From the NCBI GenBank assembly GCA_934476455.1, contig CAKSNY010000027.1:1-39382 (forward strand): 39,382 nucleotides of DNA, in the 5' to 3' direction. The position numbers and the translations under genes are program-made. Below are positions 1-7,627 of this stretch, piece after piece; positions within the stretch are counted from its first letter, which is position 1, and every line of letters begins with the position of its first letter. This stretch comes from an uncultured Clostridia bacterium. GTDB taxonomy: Bacteria; Bacillota; Clostridia; UMGS1883. The notes beneath the pieces are model-generated. The model was not told the origin of the DNA. It was given only the letters and a program-made list of their open reading frames with translations, and ran no database searches.

Positions 1-279
1 GAAAAGCATTTTAAAGCATTTATATGCAGCTCTTGGCTGCTTGATACAGGACTTAAAAGCTTTTTGAATTCACAGTCAAATATCATAAAATTTCAGCAAA
101 GTTTCAGAATTGTGCTTTCTTTTGTAAATACCTTTTCAATATATTGGCATATTTTCGGAGTGGAAAAATTTGTTCCGTATTCCGAGCTGGTGCCAAAAAA
201 CGATTTTCAAAAGAAAATTCTTGACTATGTTATAAACGGAGGAAACCTTTATAGCGGCAACGGATTTATTCCGATATAA
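1..279 (+). CDS. GNAT-like acyltransferase, C-terminal end only (5' truncated by window)
   Basis: The reading frame is open from base 1 to a TAA at 277-279, so only the last 92 residues are present and no start is visible. The segment FKAFICSSWLLD followed by SNIIKFQQSF resembles the GNAT-like C-terminal domain found in clostridial two-domain N-acyltransferases, where similar Cys-Ser-Trp-Leu-Leu-Asp and Ile-x-Phe-Gln stretches occur. The protein ends in GNGFIPI. It faces the leftward genes and shares a bidirectional terminator with them, so it probably belongs to a different unit from the sugar locus. The family call rests on remembered motifs and is moderate. The acyl donor and substrate cannot be told. 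Confidence 0.55.
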   Translation, partial: EKHFKAFICSSWLLDTGLKSFLNSQSNIIKFQQSFRIVLSFVNTFSIYWHIFGVEKFVPYSELVPKNDFQKKILDYVINGGNLYSGNGFIPI

Positions 280-312
280 AAGAGGCTTTTTAAAAAGCCT
301 CTTTTATATCGG
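271..312. terminator. Perfect 42-bp palindromic bidirectional terminator
   Basis: Two 21-base arms are exact reverse complements, centred on TTTTT/AAAAA between 291 and 292. Each strand gives a GC-containing stem with a following U-rich arm. It overlaps the stop codon of the rightward acyltransferase (277-279) and lies just beyond the stop of the leftward oxidoreductase (317-319), which fits a shared terminator for converging genes. Confidence 0.85.
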
Positions 313-316
313 AATT

Positions 317-1594
317 TTATTTGCATCTTCCGCCGTGATGTTCAATTATATGTTGTACCTCTTTAATATCAACGTTTTTCATTGCCGTACCACCCTTGGC
401 GGCTATGCTTGCCGCCGCTCCGGCTGCCTCGCCCATACAGCAGCAAATCGGCATAACCCTGTAGGCTGATTGTGCCTCATGCGTGGAGGATATACAGCGG
501 CCGGCTACAAGAAGATTATTAACCCCCTTAGGCAGCAATGCGCGGTATGGTATTGTGTAGTAATCTCCATCGGGGATATGCCGCATTACGGTTCCTGTTC
601 CGTCGGGGCTATGTATGTCAACACTGTAATTTCCGCAGGCAATTGCATCGTCAAACTTTTTGCACGACAATATATCCTCAACCGTTATTGTATATTCGCC
701 GTCAATCATTCTGCTTTCTCTTACCCCGATTTGCGCCCCGGATGTCAGCAACACACTGTTTTTAAATTGAGGAATATTCTCTTTCAAAAAAGAGTATAGC
801 TCCCACATTTGCTGACGGGCTTCTATTTCGGCAATACTGACATCATGGCTGTCAATGGGATTACGCCTGACAATTCTTGTTGAGTTAAAGTGAATAACGC
901 CGTTGCACATATGGTCAAAAACAAGTACGTTTTCCCGTGGATTTTTTATTTTGCCGGATAAGCGGAATTTTTTATAAAGGTCGTTAACCTGTTTCATCAC
1001 GTCGGAAAATTCCGGCGTGTTTTTATTTAAAGCAATATTTCCTATTCTGAAGCATAGTGTCATCGGCTGGCACAGACCGTCTTCGCTTCTTCCGAGATGG
1101 TTTGGGCAGCCTGCCAGAGCCGCAACGTCGGCATCTCCGGTACAGTCTATAAAATAATCGGAATATATTTTTTCATTGCCCGACTTATTGGCTATAGTTA
1201 TTGAATCAATATGATTGCTGGTTTTTTCAACCGAGGTAATATACGAATGAAATAAAACCGACACATTGTATTCCATGATCAAAGCATCCAGAACAATCTT
1301 TAAAATTTCTTCGTTAAAGGTTGTTTTGCGCACGGTTAAGCCGCCCATTTTTTCCAGACGATTTTGAATCAATTCAAATATGCCTTTATTAATCGAAAAA
1401 GATTTTCCATTTCCGTTTGCAATCTTTTTTACCATTGTCGGAGCAAACGGATTAACCTGACTGTTTGTTGCGGCACCGCCCAAAAAACCATACCTTTCAA
1501 CAAGCAGTACCTTCATTCCTTCTCTTGCTGCCGCAACGGCTGCGGCAACACCTGTAAGCCCGCCGCCTGCTACTGTCAATTCATACTTTTGCAT
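317..1594 (-). CDS. FAD-dependent oxidoreductase (FAD_oxidored family)
   Basis: The 425-residue protein starts with a dinucleotide-binding fold: GGGLTG at residues 10-15, then a Glu about 20 residues later (VLLVERYGFLGGAATN). A second FAD-contacting stretch, FIDCTGDADVAALAG, lies near residue 150, and the C-terminal cap has NLLVAGRCIS and GEAAGAAASIA. This matches the PF12831 group of flavoproteins, often found in carbohydrate loci of Firmicutes and Bacteroidetes. There is no signal peptide, so it should be cytoplasmic. The start is supported by AGGAG upstream of the ATG. It is the third gene of the leftward unit after the response regulator and kinase (79-base gap), which suggests a link to the sugar response. 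The substrate is unknown; oxidation of a sugar or sugar acid is a guess. Confidence 0.8.
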   Translation of the reverse strand: MQKYELTVAGGGLTGVAAAVAAAREGMKVLLVERYGFLGGAATNSQVNPFAPTMVKKIANGNGKSFSINKGIFELIQNRLEKMGGLTVRKTTFNEEILKIVLDALIMEYNVSVLFHSYITSVEKTSNHIDSITIANKSGNEKIYSDYFIDCTGDADVAALAGCPNHLGRSEDGLCQPMTLCFRIGNIALNKNTPEFSDVMKQVNDLYKKFRLSGKIKNPRENVLVFDHMCNGVIHFNSTRIVRRNPIDSHDVSIAEIEARQQMWELYSFLKENIPQFKNSVLLTSGAQIGVRESRMIDGEYTITVEDILSCKKFDDAIACGNYSVDIHSPDGTGTVMRHIPDGDYYTIPYRALLPKGVNNLLVAGRCISSTHEAQSAYRVMPICCCMGEAAGAAASIAAKGGTAMKNVDIKEVQHIIEHHGGRCK

Positions 1595-1673
1595 AACAAA
1601 TACTCTCCTATTTTAAAATAAAATTTATATATTAAAATTACAGTAAAATTTTGCTGTCCGCGGTTAAATATTT

Positions 1674-3416
1674 TTAATCTTTTTCATTGGGGAAGAGAAG
1701 TGTAACCACCGTTTCATTGTCATTTGAACTTATATAACAACCGTACTCCTCCCCGTATATCAGTCTTATTCTGTGATTTACGTTGGAAAGCCCAATATGT
1801 TCCGTTTCGGGCAAATCATCTTCTGCTATCTTTTTCCTGATTTTACAAAGCTCCTCCTCAGGTATTTTTTTGCCGTTGTTTTTTATTTTTATGATAAGAA
1901 GCTTTTTGTCCGCAGTTACCTGTATGGAAAGCTTTCCTTTTTTGTCTGTTAAAGGATGCATTCCGTGTTTAAAGGCGTTTTCAACAACCGGCTGAAGAAG
2001 GCATTTAATAATTTTGCAGTCATTTGCTTTCTGGTCAACCTGCCATTCCACCTCAAAATTGTTTTTGAAACGAATTCTTTCTATTTCTATGTATTTTTGC
2101 AAAGCCGCCAGCTCCTCTTTGACGGTGACAATGTATCGCTTTGTGTCAAGGGAATATCTTAATAAATCAGAGGTAAGCGTTATCAGATGCTCCGCATCGT
2201 TGGGTTCTTTTACAATATTCATAATAATAATATTAACAAGCCCCAGCGTGTTAAACAGAAAATGCGGATTTATCTGCGTTTGCAGCGCCATTGACTGAAC
2301 TTTTTTAAGATATGCCATTTTGTCTACCAACTCTTGCTCTATATTCTTGTTTTTGTCGGCAAGGTTAAAGATACGGTTTGTTATATATTCTACCTCGTTT
2401 AAATCATTTCCCGAAAGGTCGTTTTTATATAATGTTTCAAGCCGTGAAACGATTGTTGTAATGGATTTGTAAAACTGCATCGAAAAGAAAAAGGAAAAAA
2501 TAAGCGAGATTATCAGTGCGAGCAGCGTTATGGGAATAAGCATTGCCACATAAAAATGAATTCCTTTTGAAGCTTTATTATAATAAACGGACAGGTATTT
2601 TAGCCCATATACAGGAATTTCGCTGCAAAGAATAAGCTTTTTTTGAGAATATCGGGAATTTATATTGCTTTTCAGGTACGGAATAAGGGCCGAATCTATC
2701 TTTTTTGTTCCGGAAGGTAAAATAATGGCGCTGCAATTGCTGTCGGTAATATAGTTTTGCTTAAAGCTATAGGACAAAAATGAAGTTATATCGTCGCGCA
2801 ATACATTGATAACTAATAAACCGTAGGTTTTATTGTTGGCATTTATCCCGTAACAAAAGGATATGTTGTTTGTTGTTACATTATTGATTGTATAGCTTGT
2901 AGGAATTATAAAATTTGTTTTACCTGTTTCAAAATACTTTTTAAAGCATTCGTTGTCAATAAAATCCTTTGCATAGCCTGCGGCTTTATTGGAAATAACA
3001 TATTCACTTATCAGGCTGCAAATATGTATGGAATCTATGTAATCGTGCGAGCTTTTGAAAGAATTTATAGACTTATGCAAATTGTTTACATGCCTGTTCT
3101 TTTCCAAGACGGTAAAGCTTTCGTCCGGTGCGGAAATGTATGAAACTATATTGTTATCCGTGGATATTGTAAGATAAATTGTATTTATGTCGTTGCACAG
3201 GCTTGTAAGATATCCAACCGCCTTTTGGTGGTCATTGTTATAGGTGCTGTAAAGCTGCTTGCGTGACGAATTTTGCTGATAAACGTAAACAATGGATATT
3301 AAAGAAAAGATAGGGATTATTATTATCACCGAAATTTTAATCCAATATTTAAAAAACAAACTGTTCCAGCGGTAGCTTTTAATCAGCTTAAAAGAAAACT
3401 TACTTGATTCCTTCAT
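1674..3416 (-). CDS. Membrane sensor histidine kinase, YesM type
   Basis: The 580-residue protein has two membrane segments (about residues 25-47 and 287-312) flanking an extracellular sensor of about 240 residues. A HAMP-like region follows, then the His_kinase domain with QINPHFLFNT, putting the phosphorylated histidine at about H385. The ATPase N-box is PVVENAFKHGM (N480), followed by KIKNNGKKIPEEE and GLSNVNHRI. This is the LytS/YesM class, which typically senses extracellular sugars or the cell-wall state and pairs with AraC-type response regulators. The ATG overlaps the stop of the upstream regulator (ATGA), with AAAGGAG before it. Its likely job is to sense a breakdown product of the glycan handled by the rightward genes; the ligand is not evident. 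Confidence 0.93.
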   Translation of the reverse strand: MKESSKFSFKLIKSYRWNSLFFKYWIKISVIIIIPIFSLISIVYVYQQNSSRKQLYSTYNNDHQKAVGYLTSLCNDINTIYLTISTDNNIVSYISAPDESFTVLEKNRHVNNLHKSINSFKSSHDYIDSIHICSLISEYVISNKAAGYAKDFIDNECFKKYFETGKTNFIIPTSYTINNVTTNNISFCYGINANNKTYGLLVINVLRDDITSFLSYSFKQNYITDSNCSAIILPSGTKKIDSALIPYLKSNINSRYSQKKLILCSEIPVYGLKYLSVYYNKASKGIHFYVAMLIPITLLALIISLIFSFFFSMQFYKSITTIVSRLETLYKNDLSGNDLNEVEYITNRIFNLADKNKNIEQELVDKMAYLKKVQSMALQTQINPHFLFNTLGLVNIIIMNIVKEPNDAEHLITLTSDLLRYSLDTKRYIVTVKEELAALQKYIEIERIRFKNNFEVEWQVDQKANDCKIIKCLLQPVVENAFKHGMHPLTDKKGKLSIQVTADKKLLIIKIKNNGKKIPEEELCKIRKKIAEDDLPETEHIGLSNVNHRIRLIYGEEYGCYISSNDNETVVTLLFPNEKD

Positions 3417-4621
3417 TGGGGAAACGCTCCTTTATTCATTTCGCGGTACTCAAAAGGAGTAAGCCCGCCATGGGTTTTTTTAAATACATTGTAAAAATGA
3501 CTTTTATTTTTGTAGCCCACCATATAATGAAGATTTGACGTTTTTATTTCGGGGTCAAGGAGATACACCTCCGCCATTTTCATCCTTATTTGCGTTAAAT
3601 AGTTAATTACGGATACGCCCATTTTCTTTTTAAAAAACGCTTGAAAATATGCTTCGCTTAAATGAATTTGCGAGGCAATCTCTTTTATTTTTATAAATTT
3701 GTTGAAATTTTTTTCCATATATTCTATAGCTTGGTTTAATATTTCGGGGTGATTTTCGGTGTTGTCCTTCCATGCACCGAAAAGGTCGTAAACAGAGCTG
3801 AATTTCTGCGAAATATCCGCCTTAACGCTTAAATTTAAATTGTCGTGCAGCTCGCTGCATATAGAAGCTATAAATTCGTCTGTTACATTGCTTGTATCCG
3901 CCGTTCCGTCTTTCATTATCAGCAAAATTTCTATTATGTCGTTTTTATTTTTTATAACGCCGGAATAATAATTTTCAGCATCAAACGATATCAATACGCC
4001 TACGGCGCTGTAGAAATGCTGAATTCCGTATTTCCATATTTTTGACAGGTATTGTGCAAAATCCTCGATATAAATCGAAATAATGGCACATACGCCGTCT
4101 TTTTGCTCCGTACAGATATTGTTTTCCTTTATAAATTCTTCAAAAAGATTAAGCGAAGTCTGCTCCCCGCAGAGCACATCGTCAAAAAGCTTGCAAAACT
4201 TCATTTGCAGTGACAGTTTTAAAAAGGAGTTTTCCTTAACGGAATGCGCTTTCAATTCGTCGGAAATTTTACGGAGCACATTTTTAAGCATATCACCCGT
4301 AAACGGCTTTGTAATATATTCAGACACGTTGTATTTAATGGCGGAACGGGCATATTCAAAATCGGAAAAAGCGCTTATAAGTATAATTTTTATATCAGGA
4401 TACCGCTCATGGCATATTCTTGCCAGCTCAAGGCCGTCCTTTCCGGGCATTTTTATATCTGAAAATATAACGTCCACACTGTTTGTTTCAATAAATTGAA
4501 GTGCGGCGTCACAATTTGAAAATGTTCCTGCAAGCTCAAAATCGAATTGCTTCCAATCTAAAGCAGAAGACATTAAATCAAGTATCATTGGCTCGTCATC
4601 AATAATGATTAACTTATACAA
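3413..4621 (-). CDS. Response regulator with AraC-type DNA-binding domain, YesN type
   Basis: The chosen TTG start at 4621 gives 402 residues beginning MYKLIIIDDEPM, the usual start of this family. The receiver domain (1-120) has the acidic pair D8-D9, phosphoacceptor D55 (FSDIKMPG) and K105 (ITKPF). The C-terminal 95 residues form two helix-turn-helix units (IKIKEIASQIHLSEAYFQAFFK and the GYKNKSHFYNVFKK region) typical of AraC/XylS regulators. The frame stays open upstream to a TTG at 4738, but those extra 39 residues are not family-like, and they would cover a leftward promoter at 4674-4702 and an operator half-site. The gene overlaps the kinase by 4 bases. It is the best candidate to bind the 21-bp-spaced repeats at 4722, 7517 and 36746. 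The ribosome site for the TTG (AAAAGG, about 12 bases away) is weak. Confidence 0.9.
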   Translation of the reverse strand: MYKLIIIDDEPMILDLMSSALDWKQFDFELAGTFSNCDAALQFIETNSVDVIFSDIKMPGKDGLELARICHERYPDIKIILISAFSDFEYARSAIKYNVSEYITKPFTGDMLKNVLRKISDELKAHSVKENSFLKLSLQMKFCKLFDDVLCGEQTSLNLFEEFIKENNICTEQKDGVCAIISIYIEDFAQYLSKIWKYGIQHFYSAVGVLISFDAENYYSGVIKNKNDIIEILLIMKDGTADTSNVTDEFIASICSELHDNLNLSVKADISQKFSSVYDLFGAWKDNTENHPEILNQAIEYMEKNFNKFIKIKEIASQIHLSEAYFQAFFKKKMGVSVINYLTQIRMKMAEVYLLDPEIKTSNLHYMVGYKNKSHFYNVFKKTHGGLTPFEYREMNKGAFPQ

Positions 4622-4673
4622 AACAAACACCAACCTTTTATGCAGTGAAAATCTCAGCAATTTGATTAAAATC

Positions 4674-4702
4674 ATTGTAACACAGCTTGATAAAAAAAAC
4701 AA
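4674..4702 (-). promoter_or_regulatory. Leftward promoter of the two-component genes
   Basis: On the minus strand, TTGTTT (4702-4697) and TACAAT (4679-4674) are separated by exactly 17 bases, a good sigma-A promoter. It lies 53 bases before the preferred TTG start at 4621 and inside the longer open frame, which argues that the longer start is wrong. Confidence 0.6.
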
Positions 4703-4721
4703 TATTAAGAAAATATTCCCT

Positions 4722-4754
4722 TTGAATTTCGCACACAAACAATTGAATATGGCA
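4722..4754 (+). promoter_or_regulatory. Operator: two direct half-sites spaced 21 bp (site 1)
   Basis: TTGAATTTCGCA (4722-4733) and TTGAATATGGCA (4743-4754) match at 10 of 12 positions and start 21 bases apart, two helical turns. This is the usual geometry for AraC-family proteins. The downstream half-site abuts the -35 box, as in class II activation. It lies between the divergent promoters of the regulator and of the beta-helix gene. Binding by the adjacent response regulator is inferred. Confidence 0.7.
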
Positions 4755-4783
4755 TTGAAATAGATATGCGTGCGGCATATGAT
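4755..4783 (+). promoter_or_regulatory. Promoter of the main rightward unit
   Basis: TTGAAA (4755-4760) and TATGAT (4778-4783) are separated by 17 bases. The -35 directly follows the operator half-site ending at 4754. Transcription should start near 4790, leaving a leader of about 210 bases before the start codon at 5000. Confidence 0.65.
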
Positions 4784-4864
4784 ATAAATGATGAAAGAAT
4801 ATCTTGTTTCCGCAGCGGTAAAACCTTGAAAGAAGATAAGATTAACATATGAAGGAGGATTTAA

Positions 4865-4915
4865 ATGCCCGTGCGAAATTTTCCTCGCCTTGCTCGGAAA
4901 CGCACATGGGCGTAA
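4865..4915 (+). CDS. Putative 16-residue arginine-rich leader peptide
   Basis: An ideal ribosome site AAGGAGG (4852-4858), 6 bases before an ATG, opens a short frame encoding MPVRNFPRLARKRTWA and ending in TAA at 4913-4915. Four of 16 residues are arginine, encoded by CGA, CGC, CGG and CGC. It sits in the long untranslated leader of the beta-helix gene, inside a predicted hairpin and just before a second hairpin. Such a layout fits a translation-coupled attenuator or a small regulatory peptide. I recognise no known leader family, and only the strong ribosome site supports translation. Confidence 0.45.
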   Translation: MPVRNFPRLARKRTWA

Positions 4916-4953
4916 TAATCTCTTATCATTCCTTGCCCTGCCGATAAGAGGTT
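4867..4953 (+). promoter_or_regulatory. Structured leader with two hairpins, possible attenuator
   Basis: Hairpin A pairs GCCCGTGCG (4867-4875) with CGCACATGGGC (4901-4911), with two unpaired bases in the right arm; inner TTTCC/GGAAA pairing is also possible. Hairpin B pairs AATCTCTTATC (4917-4927) with GATAAGAGGTT (4943-4953), 11 pairs with one G-U, followed by a short T-rich stretch. Hairpin A overlaps the leader peptide and hairpin B follows its stop by one base. B has only a weak U run, so terminator function is uncertain. It matches no riboswitch class I can name. Confidence 0.4.
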
Positions 4954-4999
4954 TTCATTACTGTTTGTGCCGGTGCAGGGCGGCGGAATGGAGATTATT

Positions 5000-7519
5000 A
5001 TGCTAAAAAAATTTGTTTTAATTGCGTTGATTGCCGCATTATTGTCTATTACGGCTTTGGCAAGCGAAACGCCGGCAGTGTATGTTACAGATTTTTGCTG
5101 GTCGGACGAAAACGGGCATTTTGTGTATGATGCCGCACTTTTAAAGGACAGCCTTACAGCTGATTTGACCTTGAAAAATCCGTCTTCAAAAGCACAGAAT
5201 ATAAAAATTATTCTTGCGGTTTACTATGACGGAAAATTGACGGATACGGCGGCAAATACCATAACCCTTCAAGGAGGAGAGAACGGTACATATAAGGTAG
5301 GCTTTGACGGAGTAAAAAAGAAGCTTCCGCAGATACCCTCGGATAAGCTGCGGATTAAATGCTTTGTATTTGAGGATACATCTCTTTGTCCTATATCGGG
5401 CAGGTACGAGCTTTCAAATACAAATTATTCCGCTGATATAGGCAATGCTGCAGGCGATGGACAAATCAGCATATTTGTAAATGGCAATGCAGAAAACGGA
5501 GGAAACGGGACAGCCGGCAAGCCTTATCGAACCGTTCAGGAGGCACGGCAAAAAATAAGAACACTTAAACAAAAAGGGCAATATCCGAGAAAAGGTGTTG
5601 TTGTAAATATCGCAGGCGGCAACTATTACACAAAATCCGGTTTTTATTTGGGCAGAGAAGATTCCGGAACAAAGGACGGGCCGGTAATTTACAGAGCAGC
5701 CGAAAACGAGGAGGCAGTTTTCACAAATGGATTTGAAATAGACGCCGGCAGTGCTGTTTCCCCGAAAGATGAAATTTTGCAAAGATTGCCAACAGCCGCA
5801 AGAAAAAACGTTAAAGCAATAGATCTTAAAGCGCTTGGCATTACGGATTACGGCGAATTGGAGGTTTACGGCCACGGAACAGCTTATTTTGACAATGCGT
5901 CGATAGATTATCCCAAGCAAAATCCGATAAGCTTTTATTACGGGGGACAAAAGCTTGTACCTGCGCGCTACCCTAACGATGGCTACATATATACCGCCGA
6001 TATTGTAAGCGAGGGTCAAATCACTGACGGGCAGTTTAAAAAATCGGTTTTCGGTGCAGATGCAACCACGGCGCAAAGAATGGAAAATTGGGAAACGGAG
6101 GATATGTGGATATACGGGTTTTTCAATACGGATTATTCCGACATATCGCTGCCGGTTGAATCCGTTGATAAAGGGAATAAAACAATTACTACGGCGTATC
6201 CCAGCCCAAAGCCCATGAAAAGTAACCGAAAATATTATTTTTATAACGTGTTGGATGAACTGGATTCCCCGGGAGAATACTACCTTGACAGAAAGGAAGG
6301 GATTTTGTATGTATATCTTCCGTCCGGCGAAGGTAATAGGCTGCGTGCAGCGCTGTCAAACCAAGCCGTAATGTGGATGGAGGGGAATAAACAACAAAAT
6401 GTATCAAATATAAAATTTGAAAATCTGCGATTTGAAGCTTCGCGGGAAACCTGCATTGTGGGAAATTATGTTTCCGGCATAGAGTTTAATAATTGCACGG
6501 TTACAAACGGAAATAAGGGAATTACCTTTATGAATGCATTTAATTGCAGTGTTACAAACAGCGCCGTGCTTAATACGGACGCCGGCGGTATATCTTATTA
6601 TTATACGGATAAATCTATCCGGAACAGAATTGCAGATACACTTACCCCCGTTAATAATATTGTGCAAAACTGTGAAATTTACAATTTCAGTATGAAGCGG
6701 CAAACATATGCGCCGGCAATACAGCTTGCCGGCACAGGAATTAAGGTTTTAAATAACGAAATTCATAAGTCTGCTCATTCCGCCATTATTGTTTCGGGAA
6801 ATGACCATATTATAGAAAATAATGAAATATACGACGTGCTTAGCCTTACGGCGGACGCAGGCGCAATATACGGCGGATATATGAAAGAAGAAAGAGGCAC
6901 AGTCATACGAAACAATTATTTTCATGATTGCAGCACATCGGCAACGGACGCAACGGGGATTATAGCAATTTATATGGACGATCTGAAGGACGGATGCACC
7001 GTGGAAGGGAATCTTTTCGTTAACTGGAATGGGAAAGGGTTTTATGCAAACGGGGGCAGAGATAATATTGTAAGAAACAATATTTTTATAAACACCGAAA
7101 AAGCGGCTCTCTTTTCAAAAATTACGGCTTTGTCTGAAAAACCGGAGGATAAATATTATATAGGCAAATTCAGCTTTGAAAAATATCTTGATAACCCTGC
7201 ATATGCAAAGTATCCTCATTTTGCAAATCTGCTTGCGGATGATTGGCAGTATCCCAAATATAATTTATATTCGGGAAATATTATAATAAACTGTGACGAG
7301 GATTATGATCTTGCAGACGGAAAAACGAATAGTGTGGTGACAAGCGAAATGATGAGAGCATTTAATACTGTAAACGCAAGTAAAGTGATGCTGCTTGACG
7401 AAGCGGGTTTTGCCGGTGCGGAAAACGGTAATTACCGCATTGAAGACAATTCTCCGATTTATGATTATATACCCAAAGAAAATTGCCCGGATTTTTCAAA
7501 CATGGGCAGAAAACAGTAG
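5000..7519 (+). CDS. Secreted right-handed beta-helix protein, GH141-like
   Basis: The ATG at 5000 is preceded by GGAG and gives 839 residues with a clear signal peptide (MLKKFVLIALIAALLSITALA). An in-frame ATG at 4967 would put extra polar residues before it. Residues 20-140 form a beta-sandwich accessory domain that recurs in two other proteins here. The rest matches beta-helix enzymes of the GH141 kind: a GKPYRTVQEAR opening, VKAIDLKALGITDYGELE, ARYPNDGYIYTADI, and LDELDSPGEYYLDRKEGILY before the parallel helix. Within the helix are TADAGAIYGGY, IYMDDLKDG and YANGGRDN, whose aspartates are conserved in the paralog at 36842. GH141 includes fucosidase and xylanase activities, so the substrate stays open. 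It is the first structural gene behind operator 1. Confidence 0.8.
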   Translation: MLKKFVLIALIAALLSITALASETPAVYVTDFCWSDENGHFVYDAALLKDSLTADLTLKNPSSKAQNIKIILAVYYDGKLTDTAANTITLQGGENGTYKVGFDGVKKKLPQIPSDKLRIKCFVFEDTSLCPISGRYELSNTNYSADIGNAAGDGQISIFVNGNAENGGNGTAGKPYRTVQEARQKIRTLKQKGQYPRKGVVVNIAGGNYYTKSGFYLGREDSGTKDGPVIYRAAENEEAVFTNGFEIDAGSAVSPKDEILQRLPTAARKNVKAIDLKALGITDYGELEVYGHGTAYFDNASIDYPKQNPISFYYGGQKLVPARYPNDGYIYTADIVSEGQITDGQFKKSVFGADATTAQRMENWETEDMWIYGFFNTDYSDISLPVESVDKGNKTITTAYPSPKPMKSNRKYYFYNVLDELDSPGEYYLDRKEGILYVYLPSGEGNRLRAALSNQAVMWMEGNKQQNVSNIKFENLRFEASRETCIVGNYVSGIEFNNCTVTNGNKGITFMNAFNCSVTNSAVLNTDAGGISYYYTDKSIRNRIADTLTPVNNIVQNCEIYNFSMKRQTYAPAIQLAGTGIKVLNNEIHKSAHSAIIVSGNDHIIENNEIYDVLSLTADAGAIYGGYMKEERGTVIRNNYFHDCSTSATDATGIIAIYMDDLKDGCTVEGNLFVNWNGKGFYANGGRDNIVRNNIFINTEKAALFSKITALSEKPEDKYYIGKFSFEKYLDNPAYAKYPHFANLLADDWQYPKYNLYSGNIIINCDEDYDLADGKTNSVVTSEMMRAFNTVNASKVMLLDEAGFAGAENGNYRIEDNSPIYDYIPKENCPDFSNMGRKQ

Positions 7520-7549
7520 AATAACATCTATTGACCTTAGAATATGGCA
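7517..7549 (+). promoter_or_regulatory. Operator: two direct half-sites spaced 21 bp (site 2)
   Basis: TAGAATAACATC (7517-7528) and TAGAATATGGCA (7538-7549) share their first seven bases and start 21 bases apart. The downstream half-site matches the core GAATATGGCA of sites 1 and 3 and again touches the -35 box. The upstream half is weaker and overlaps the stop codon of the preceding gene, so this may be a lower-affinity site. Confidence 0.6.
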
Positions 7550-7578
7550 TTGTTGTAAAAAATGTTTATTGTTATAAT
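7550..7578 (+). promoter_or_regulatory. Internal promoter before the surface-protein genes
   Basis: TTGTTG (7550-7555), a 17-base spacer and a perfect TATAAT (7573-7578) lie 50 bases before the GTG start at 7628. The box covers in-frame codons upstream of that start, which supports the later start. Confidence 0.65.
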
Positions 7579-7627
7579 AATATTGCAGATGAAAAATTTG
7601 CGAATAAAAAATAAGGAGTGTATTGAA

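Noticed and set aside
470..799. Rightward frames of 75-109 codons over the FAD oxidoreductase gene
   Set aside because: They lack ribosome sites and overlap a well-supported gene on the other strand.
1595..1673. A separate terminator or promoter before the FAD oxidoreductase
   Set aside because: The stretch is AT-rich with a partial palindrome (CAGTAAAATTTTGCTG) but has no convincing stem or paired promoter boxes.
4867..4953. A known riboswitch in the leader
   Set aside because: I could not match the hairpins to any class by conserved core bases. Only a generic attenuator-like layout is supported.
5414..6076. A 220-codon open frame on the minus strand inside the first beta-helix gene
   Set aside because: The plus-strand frame has a signal peptide, a ribosome site and clear family motifs over the same bases. 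The minus-strand product is Cys/Ile-rich and resembles no protein.
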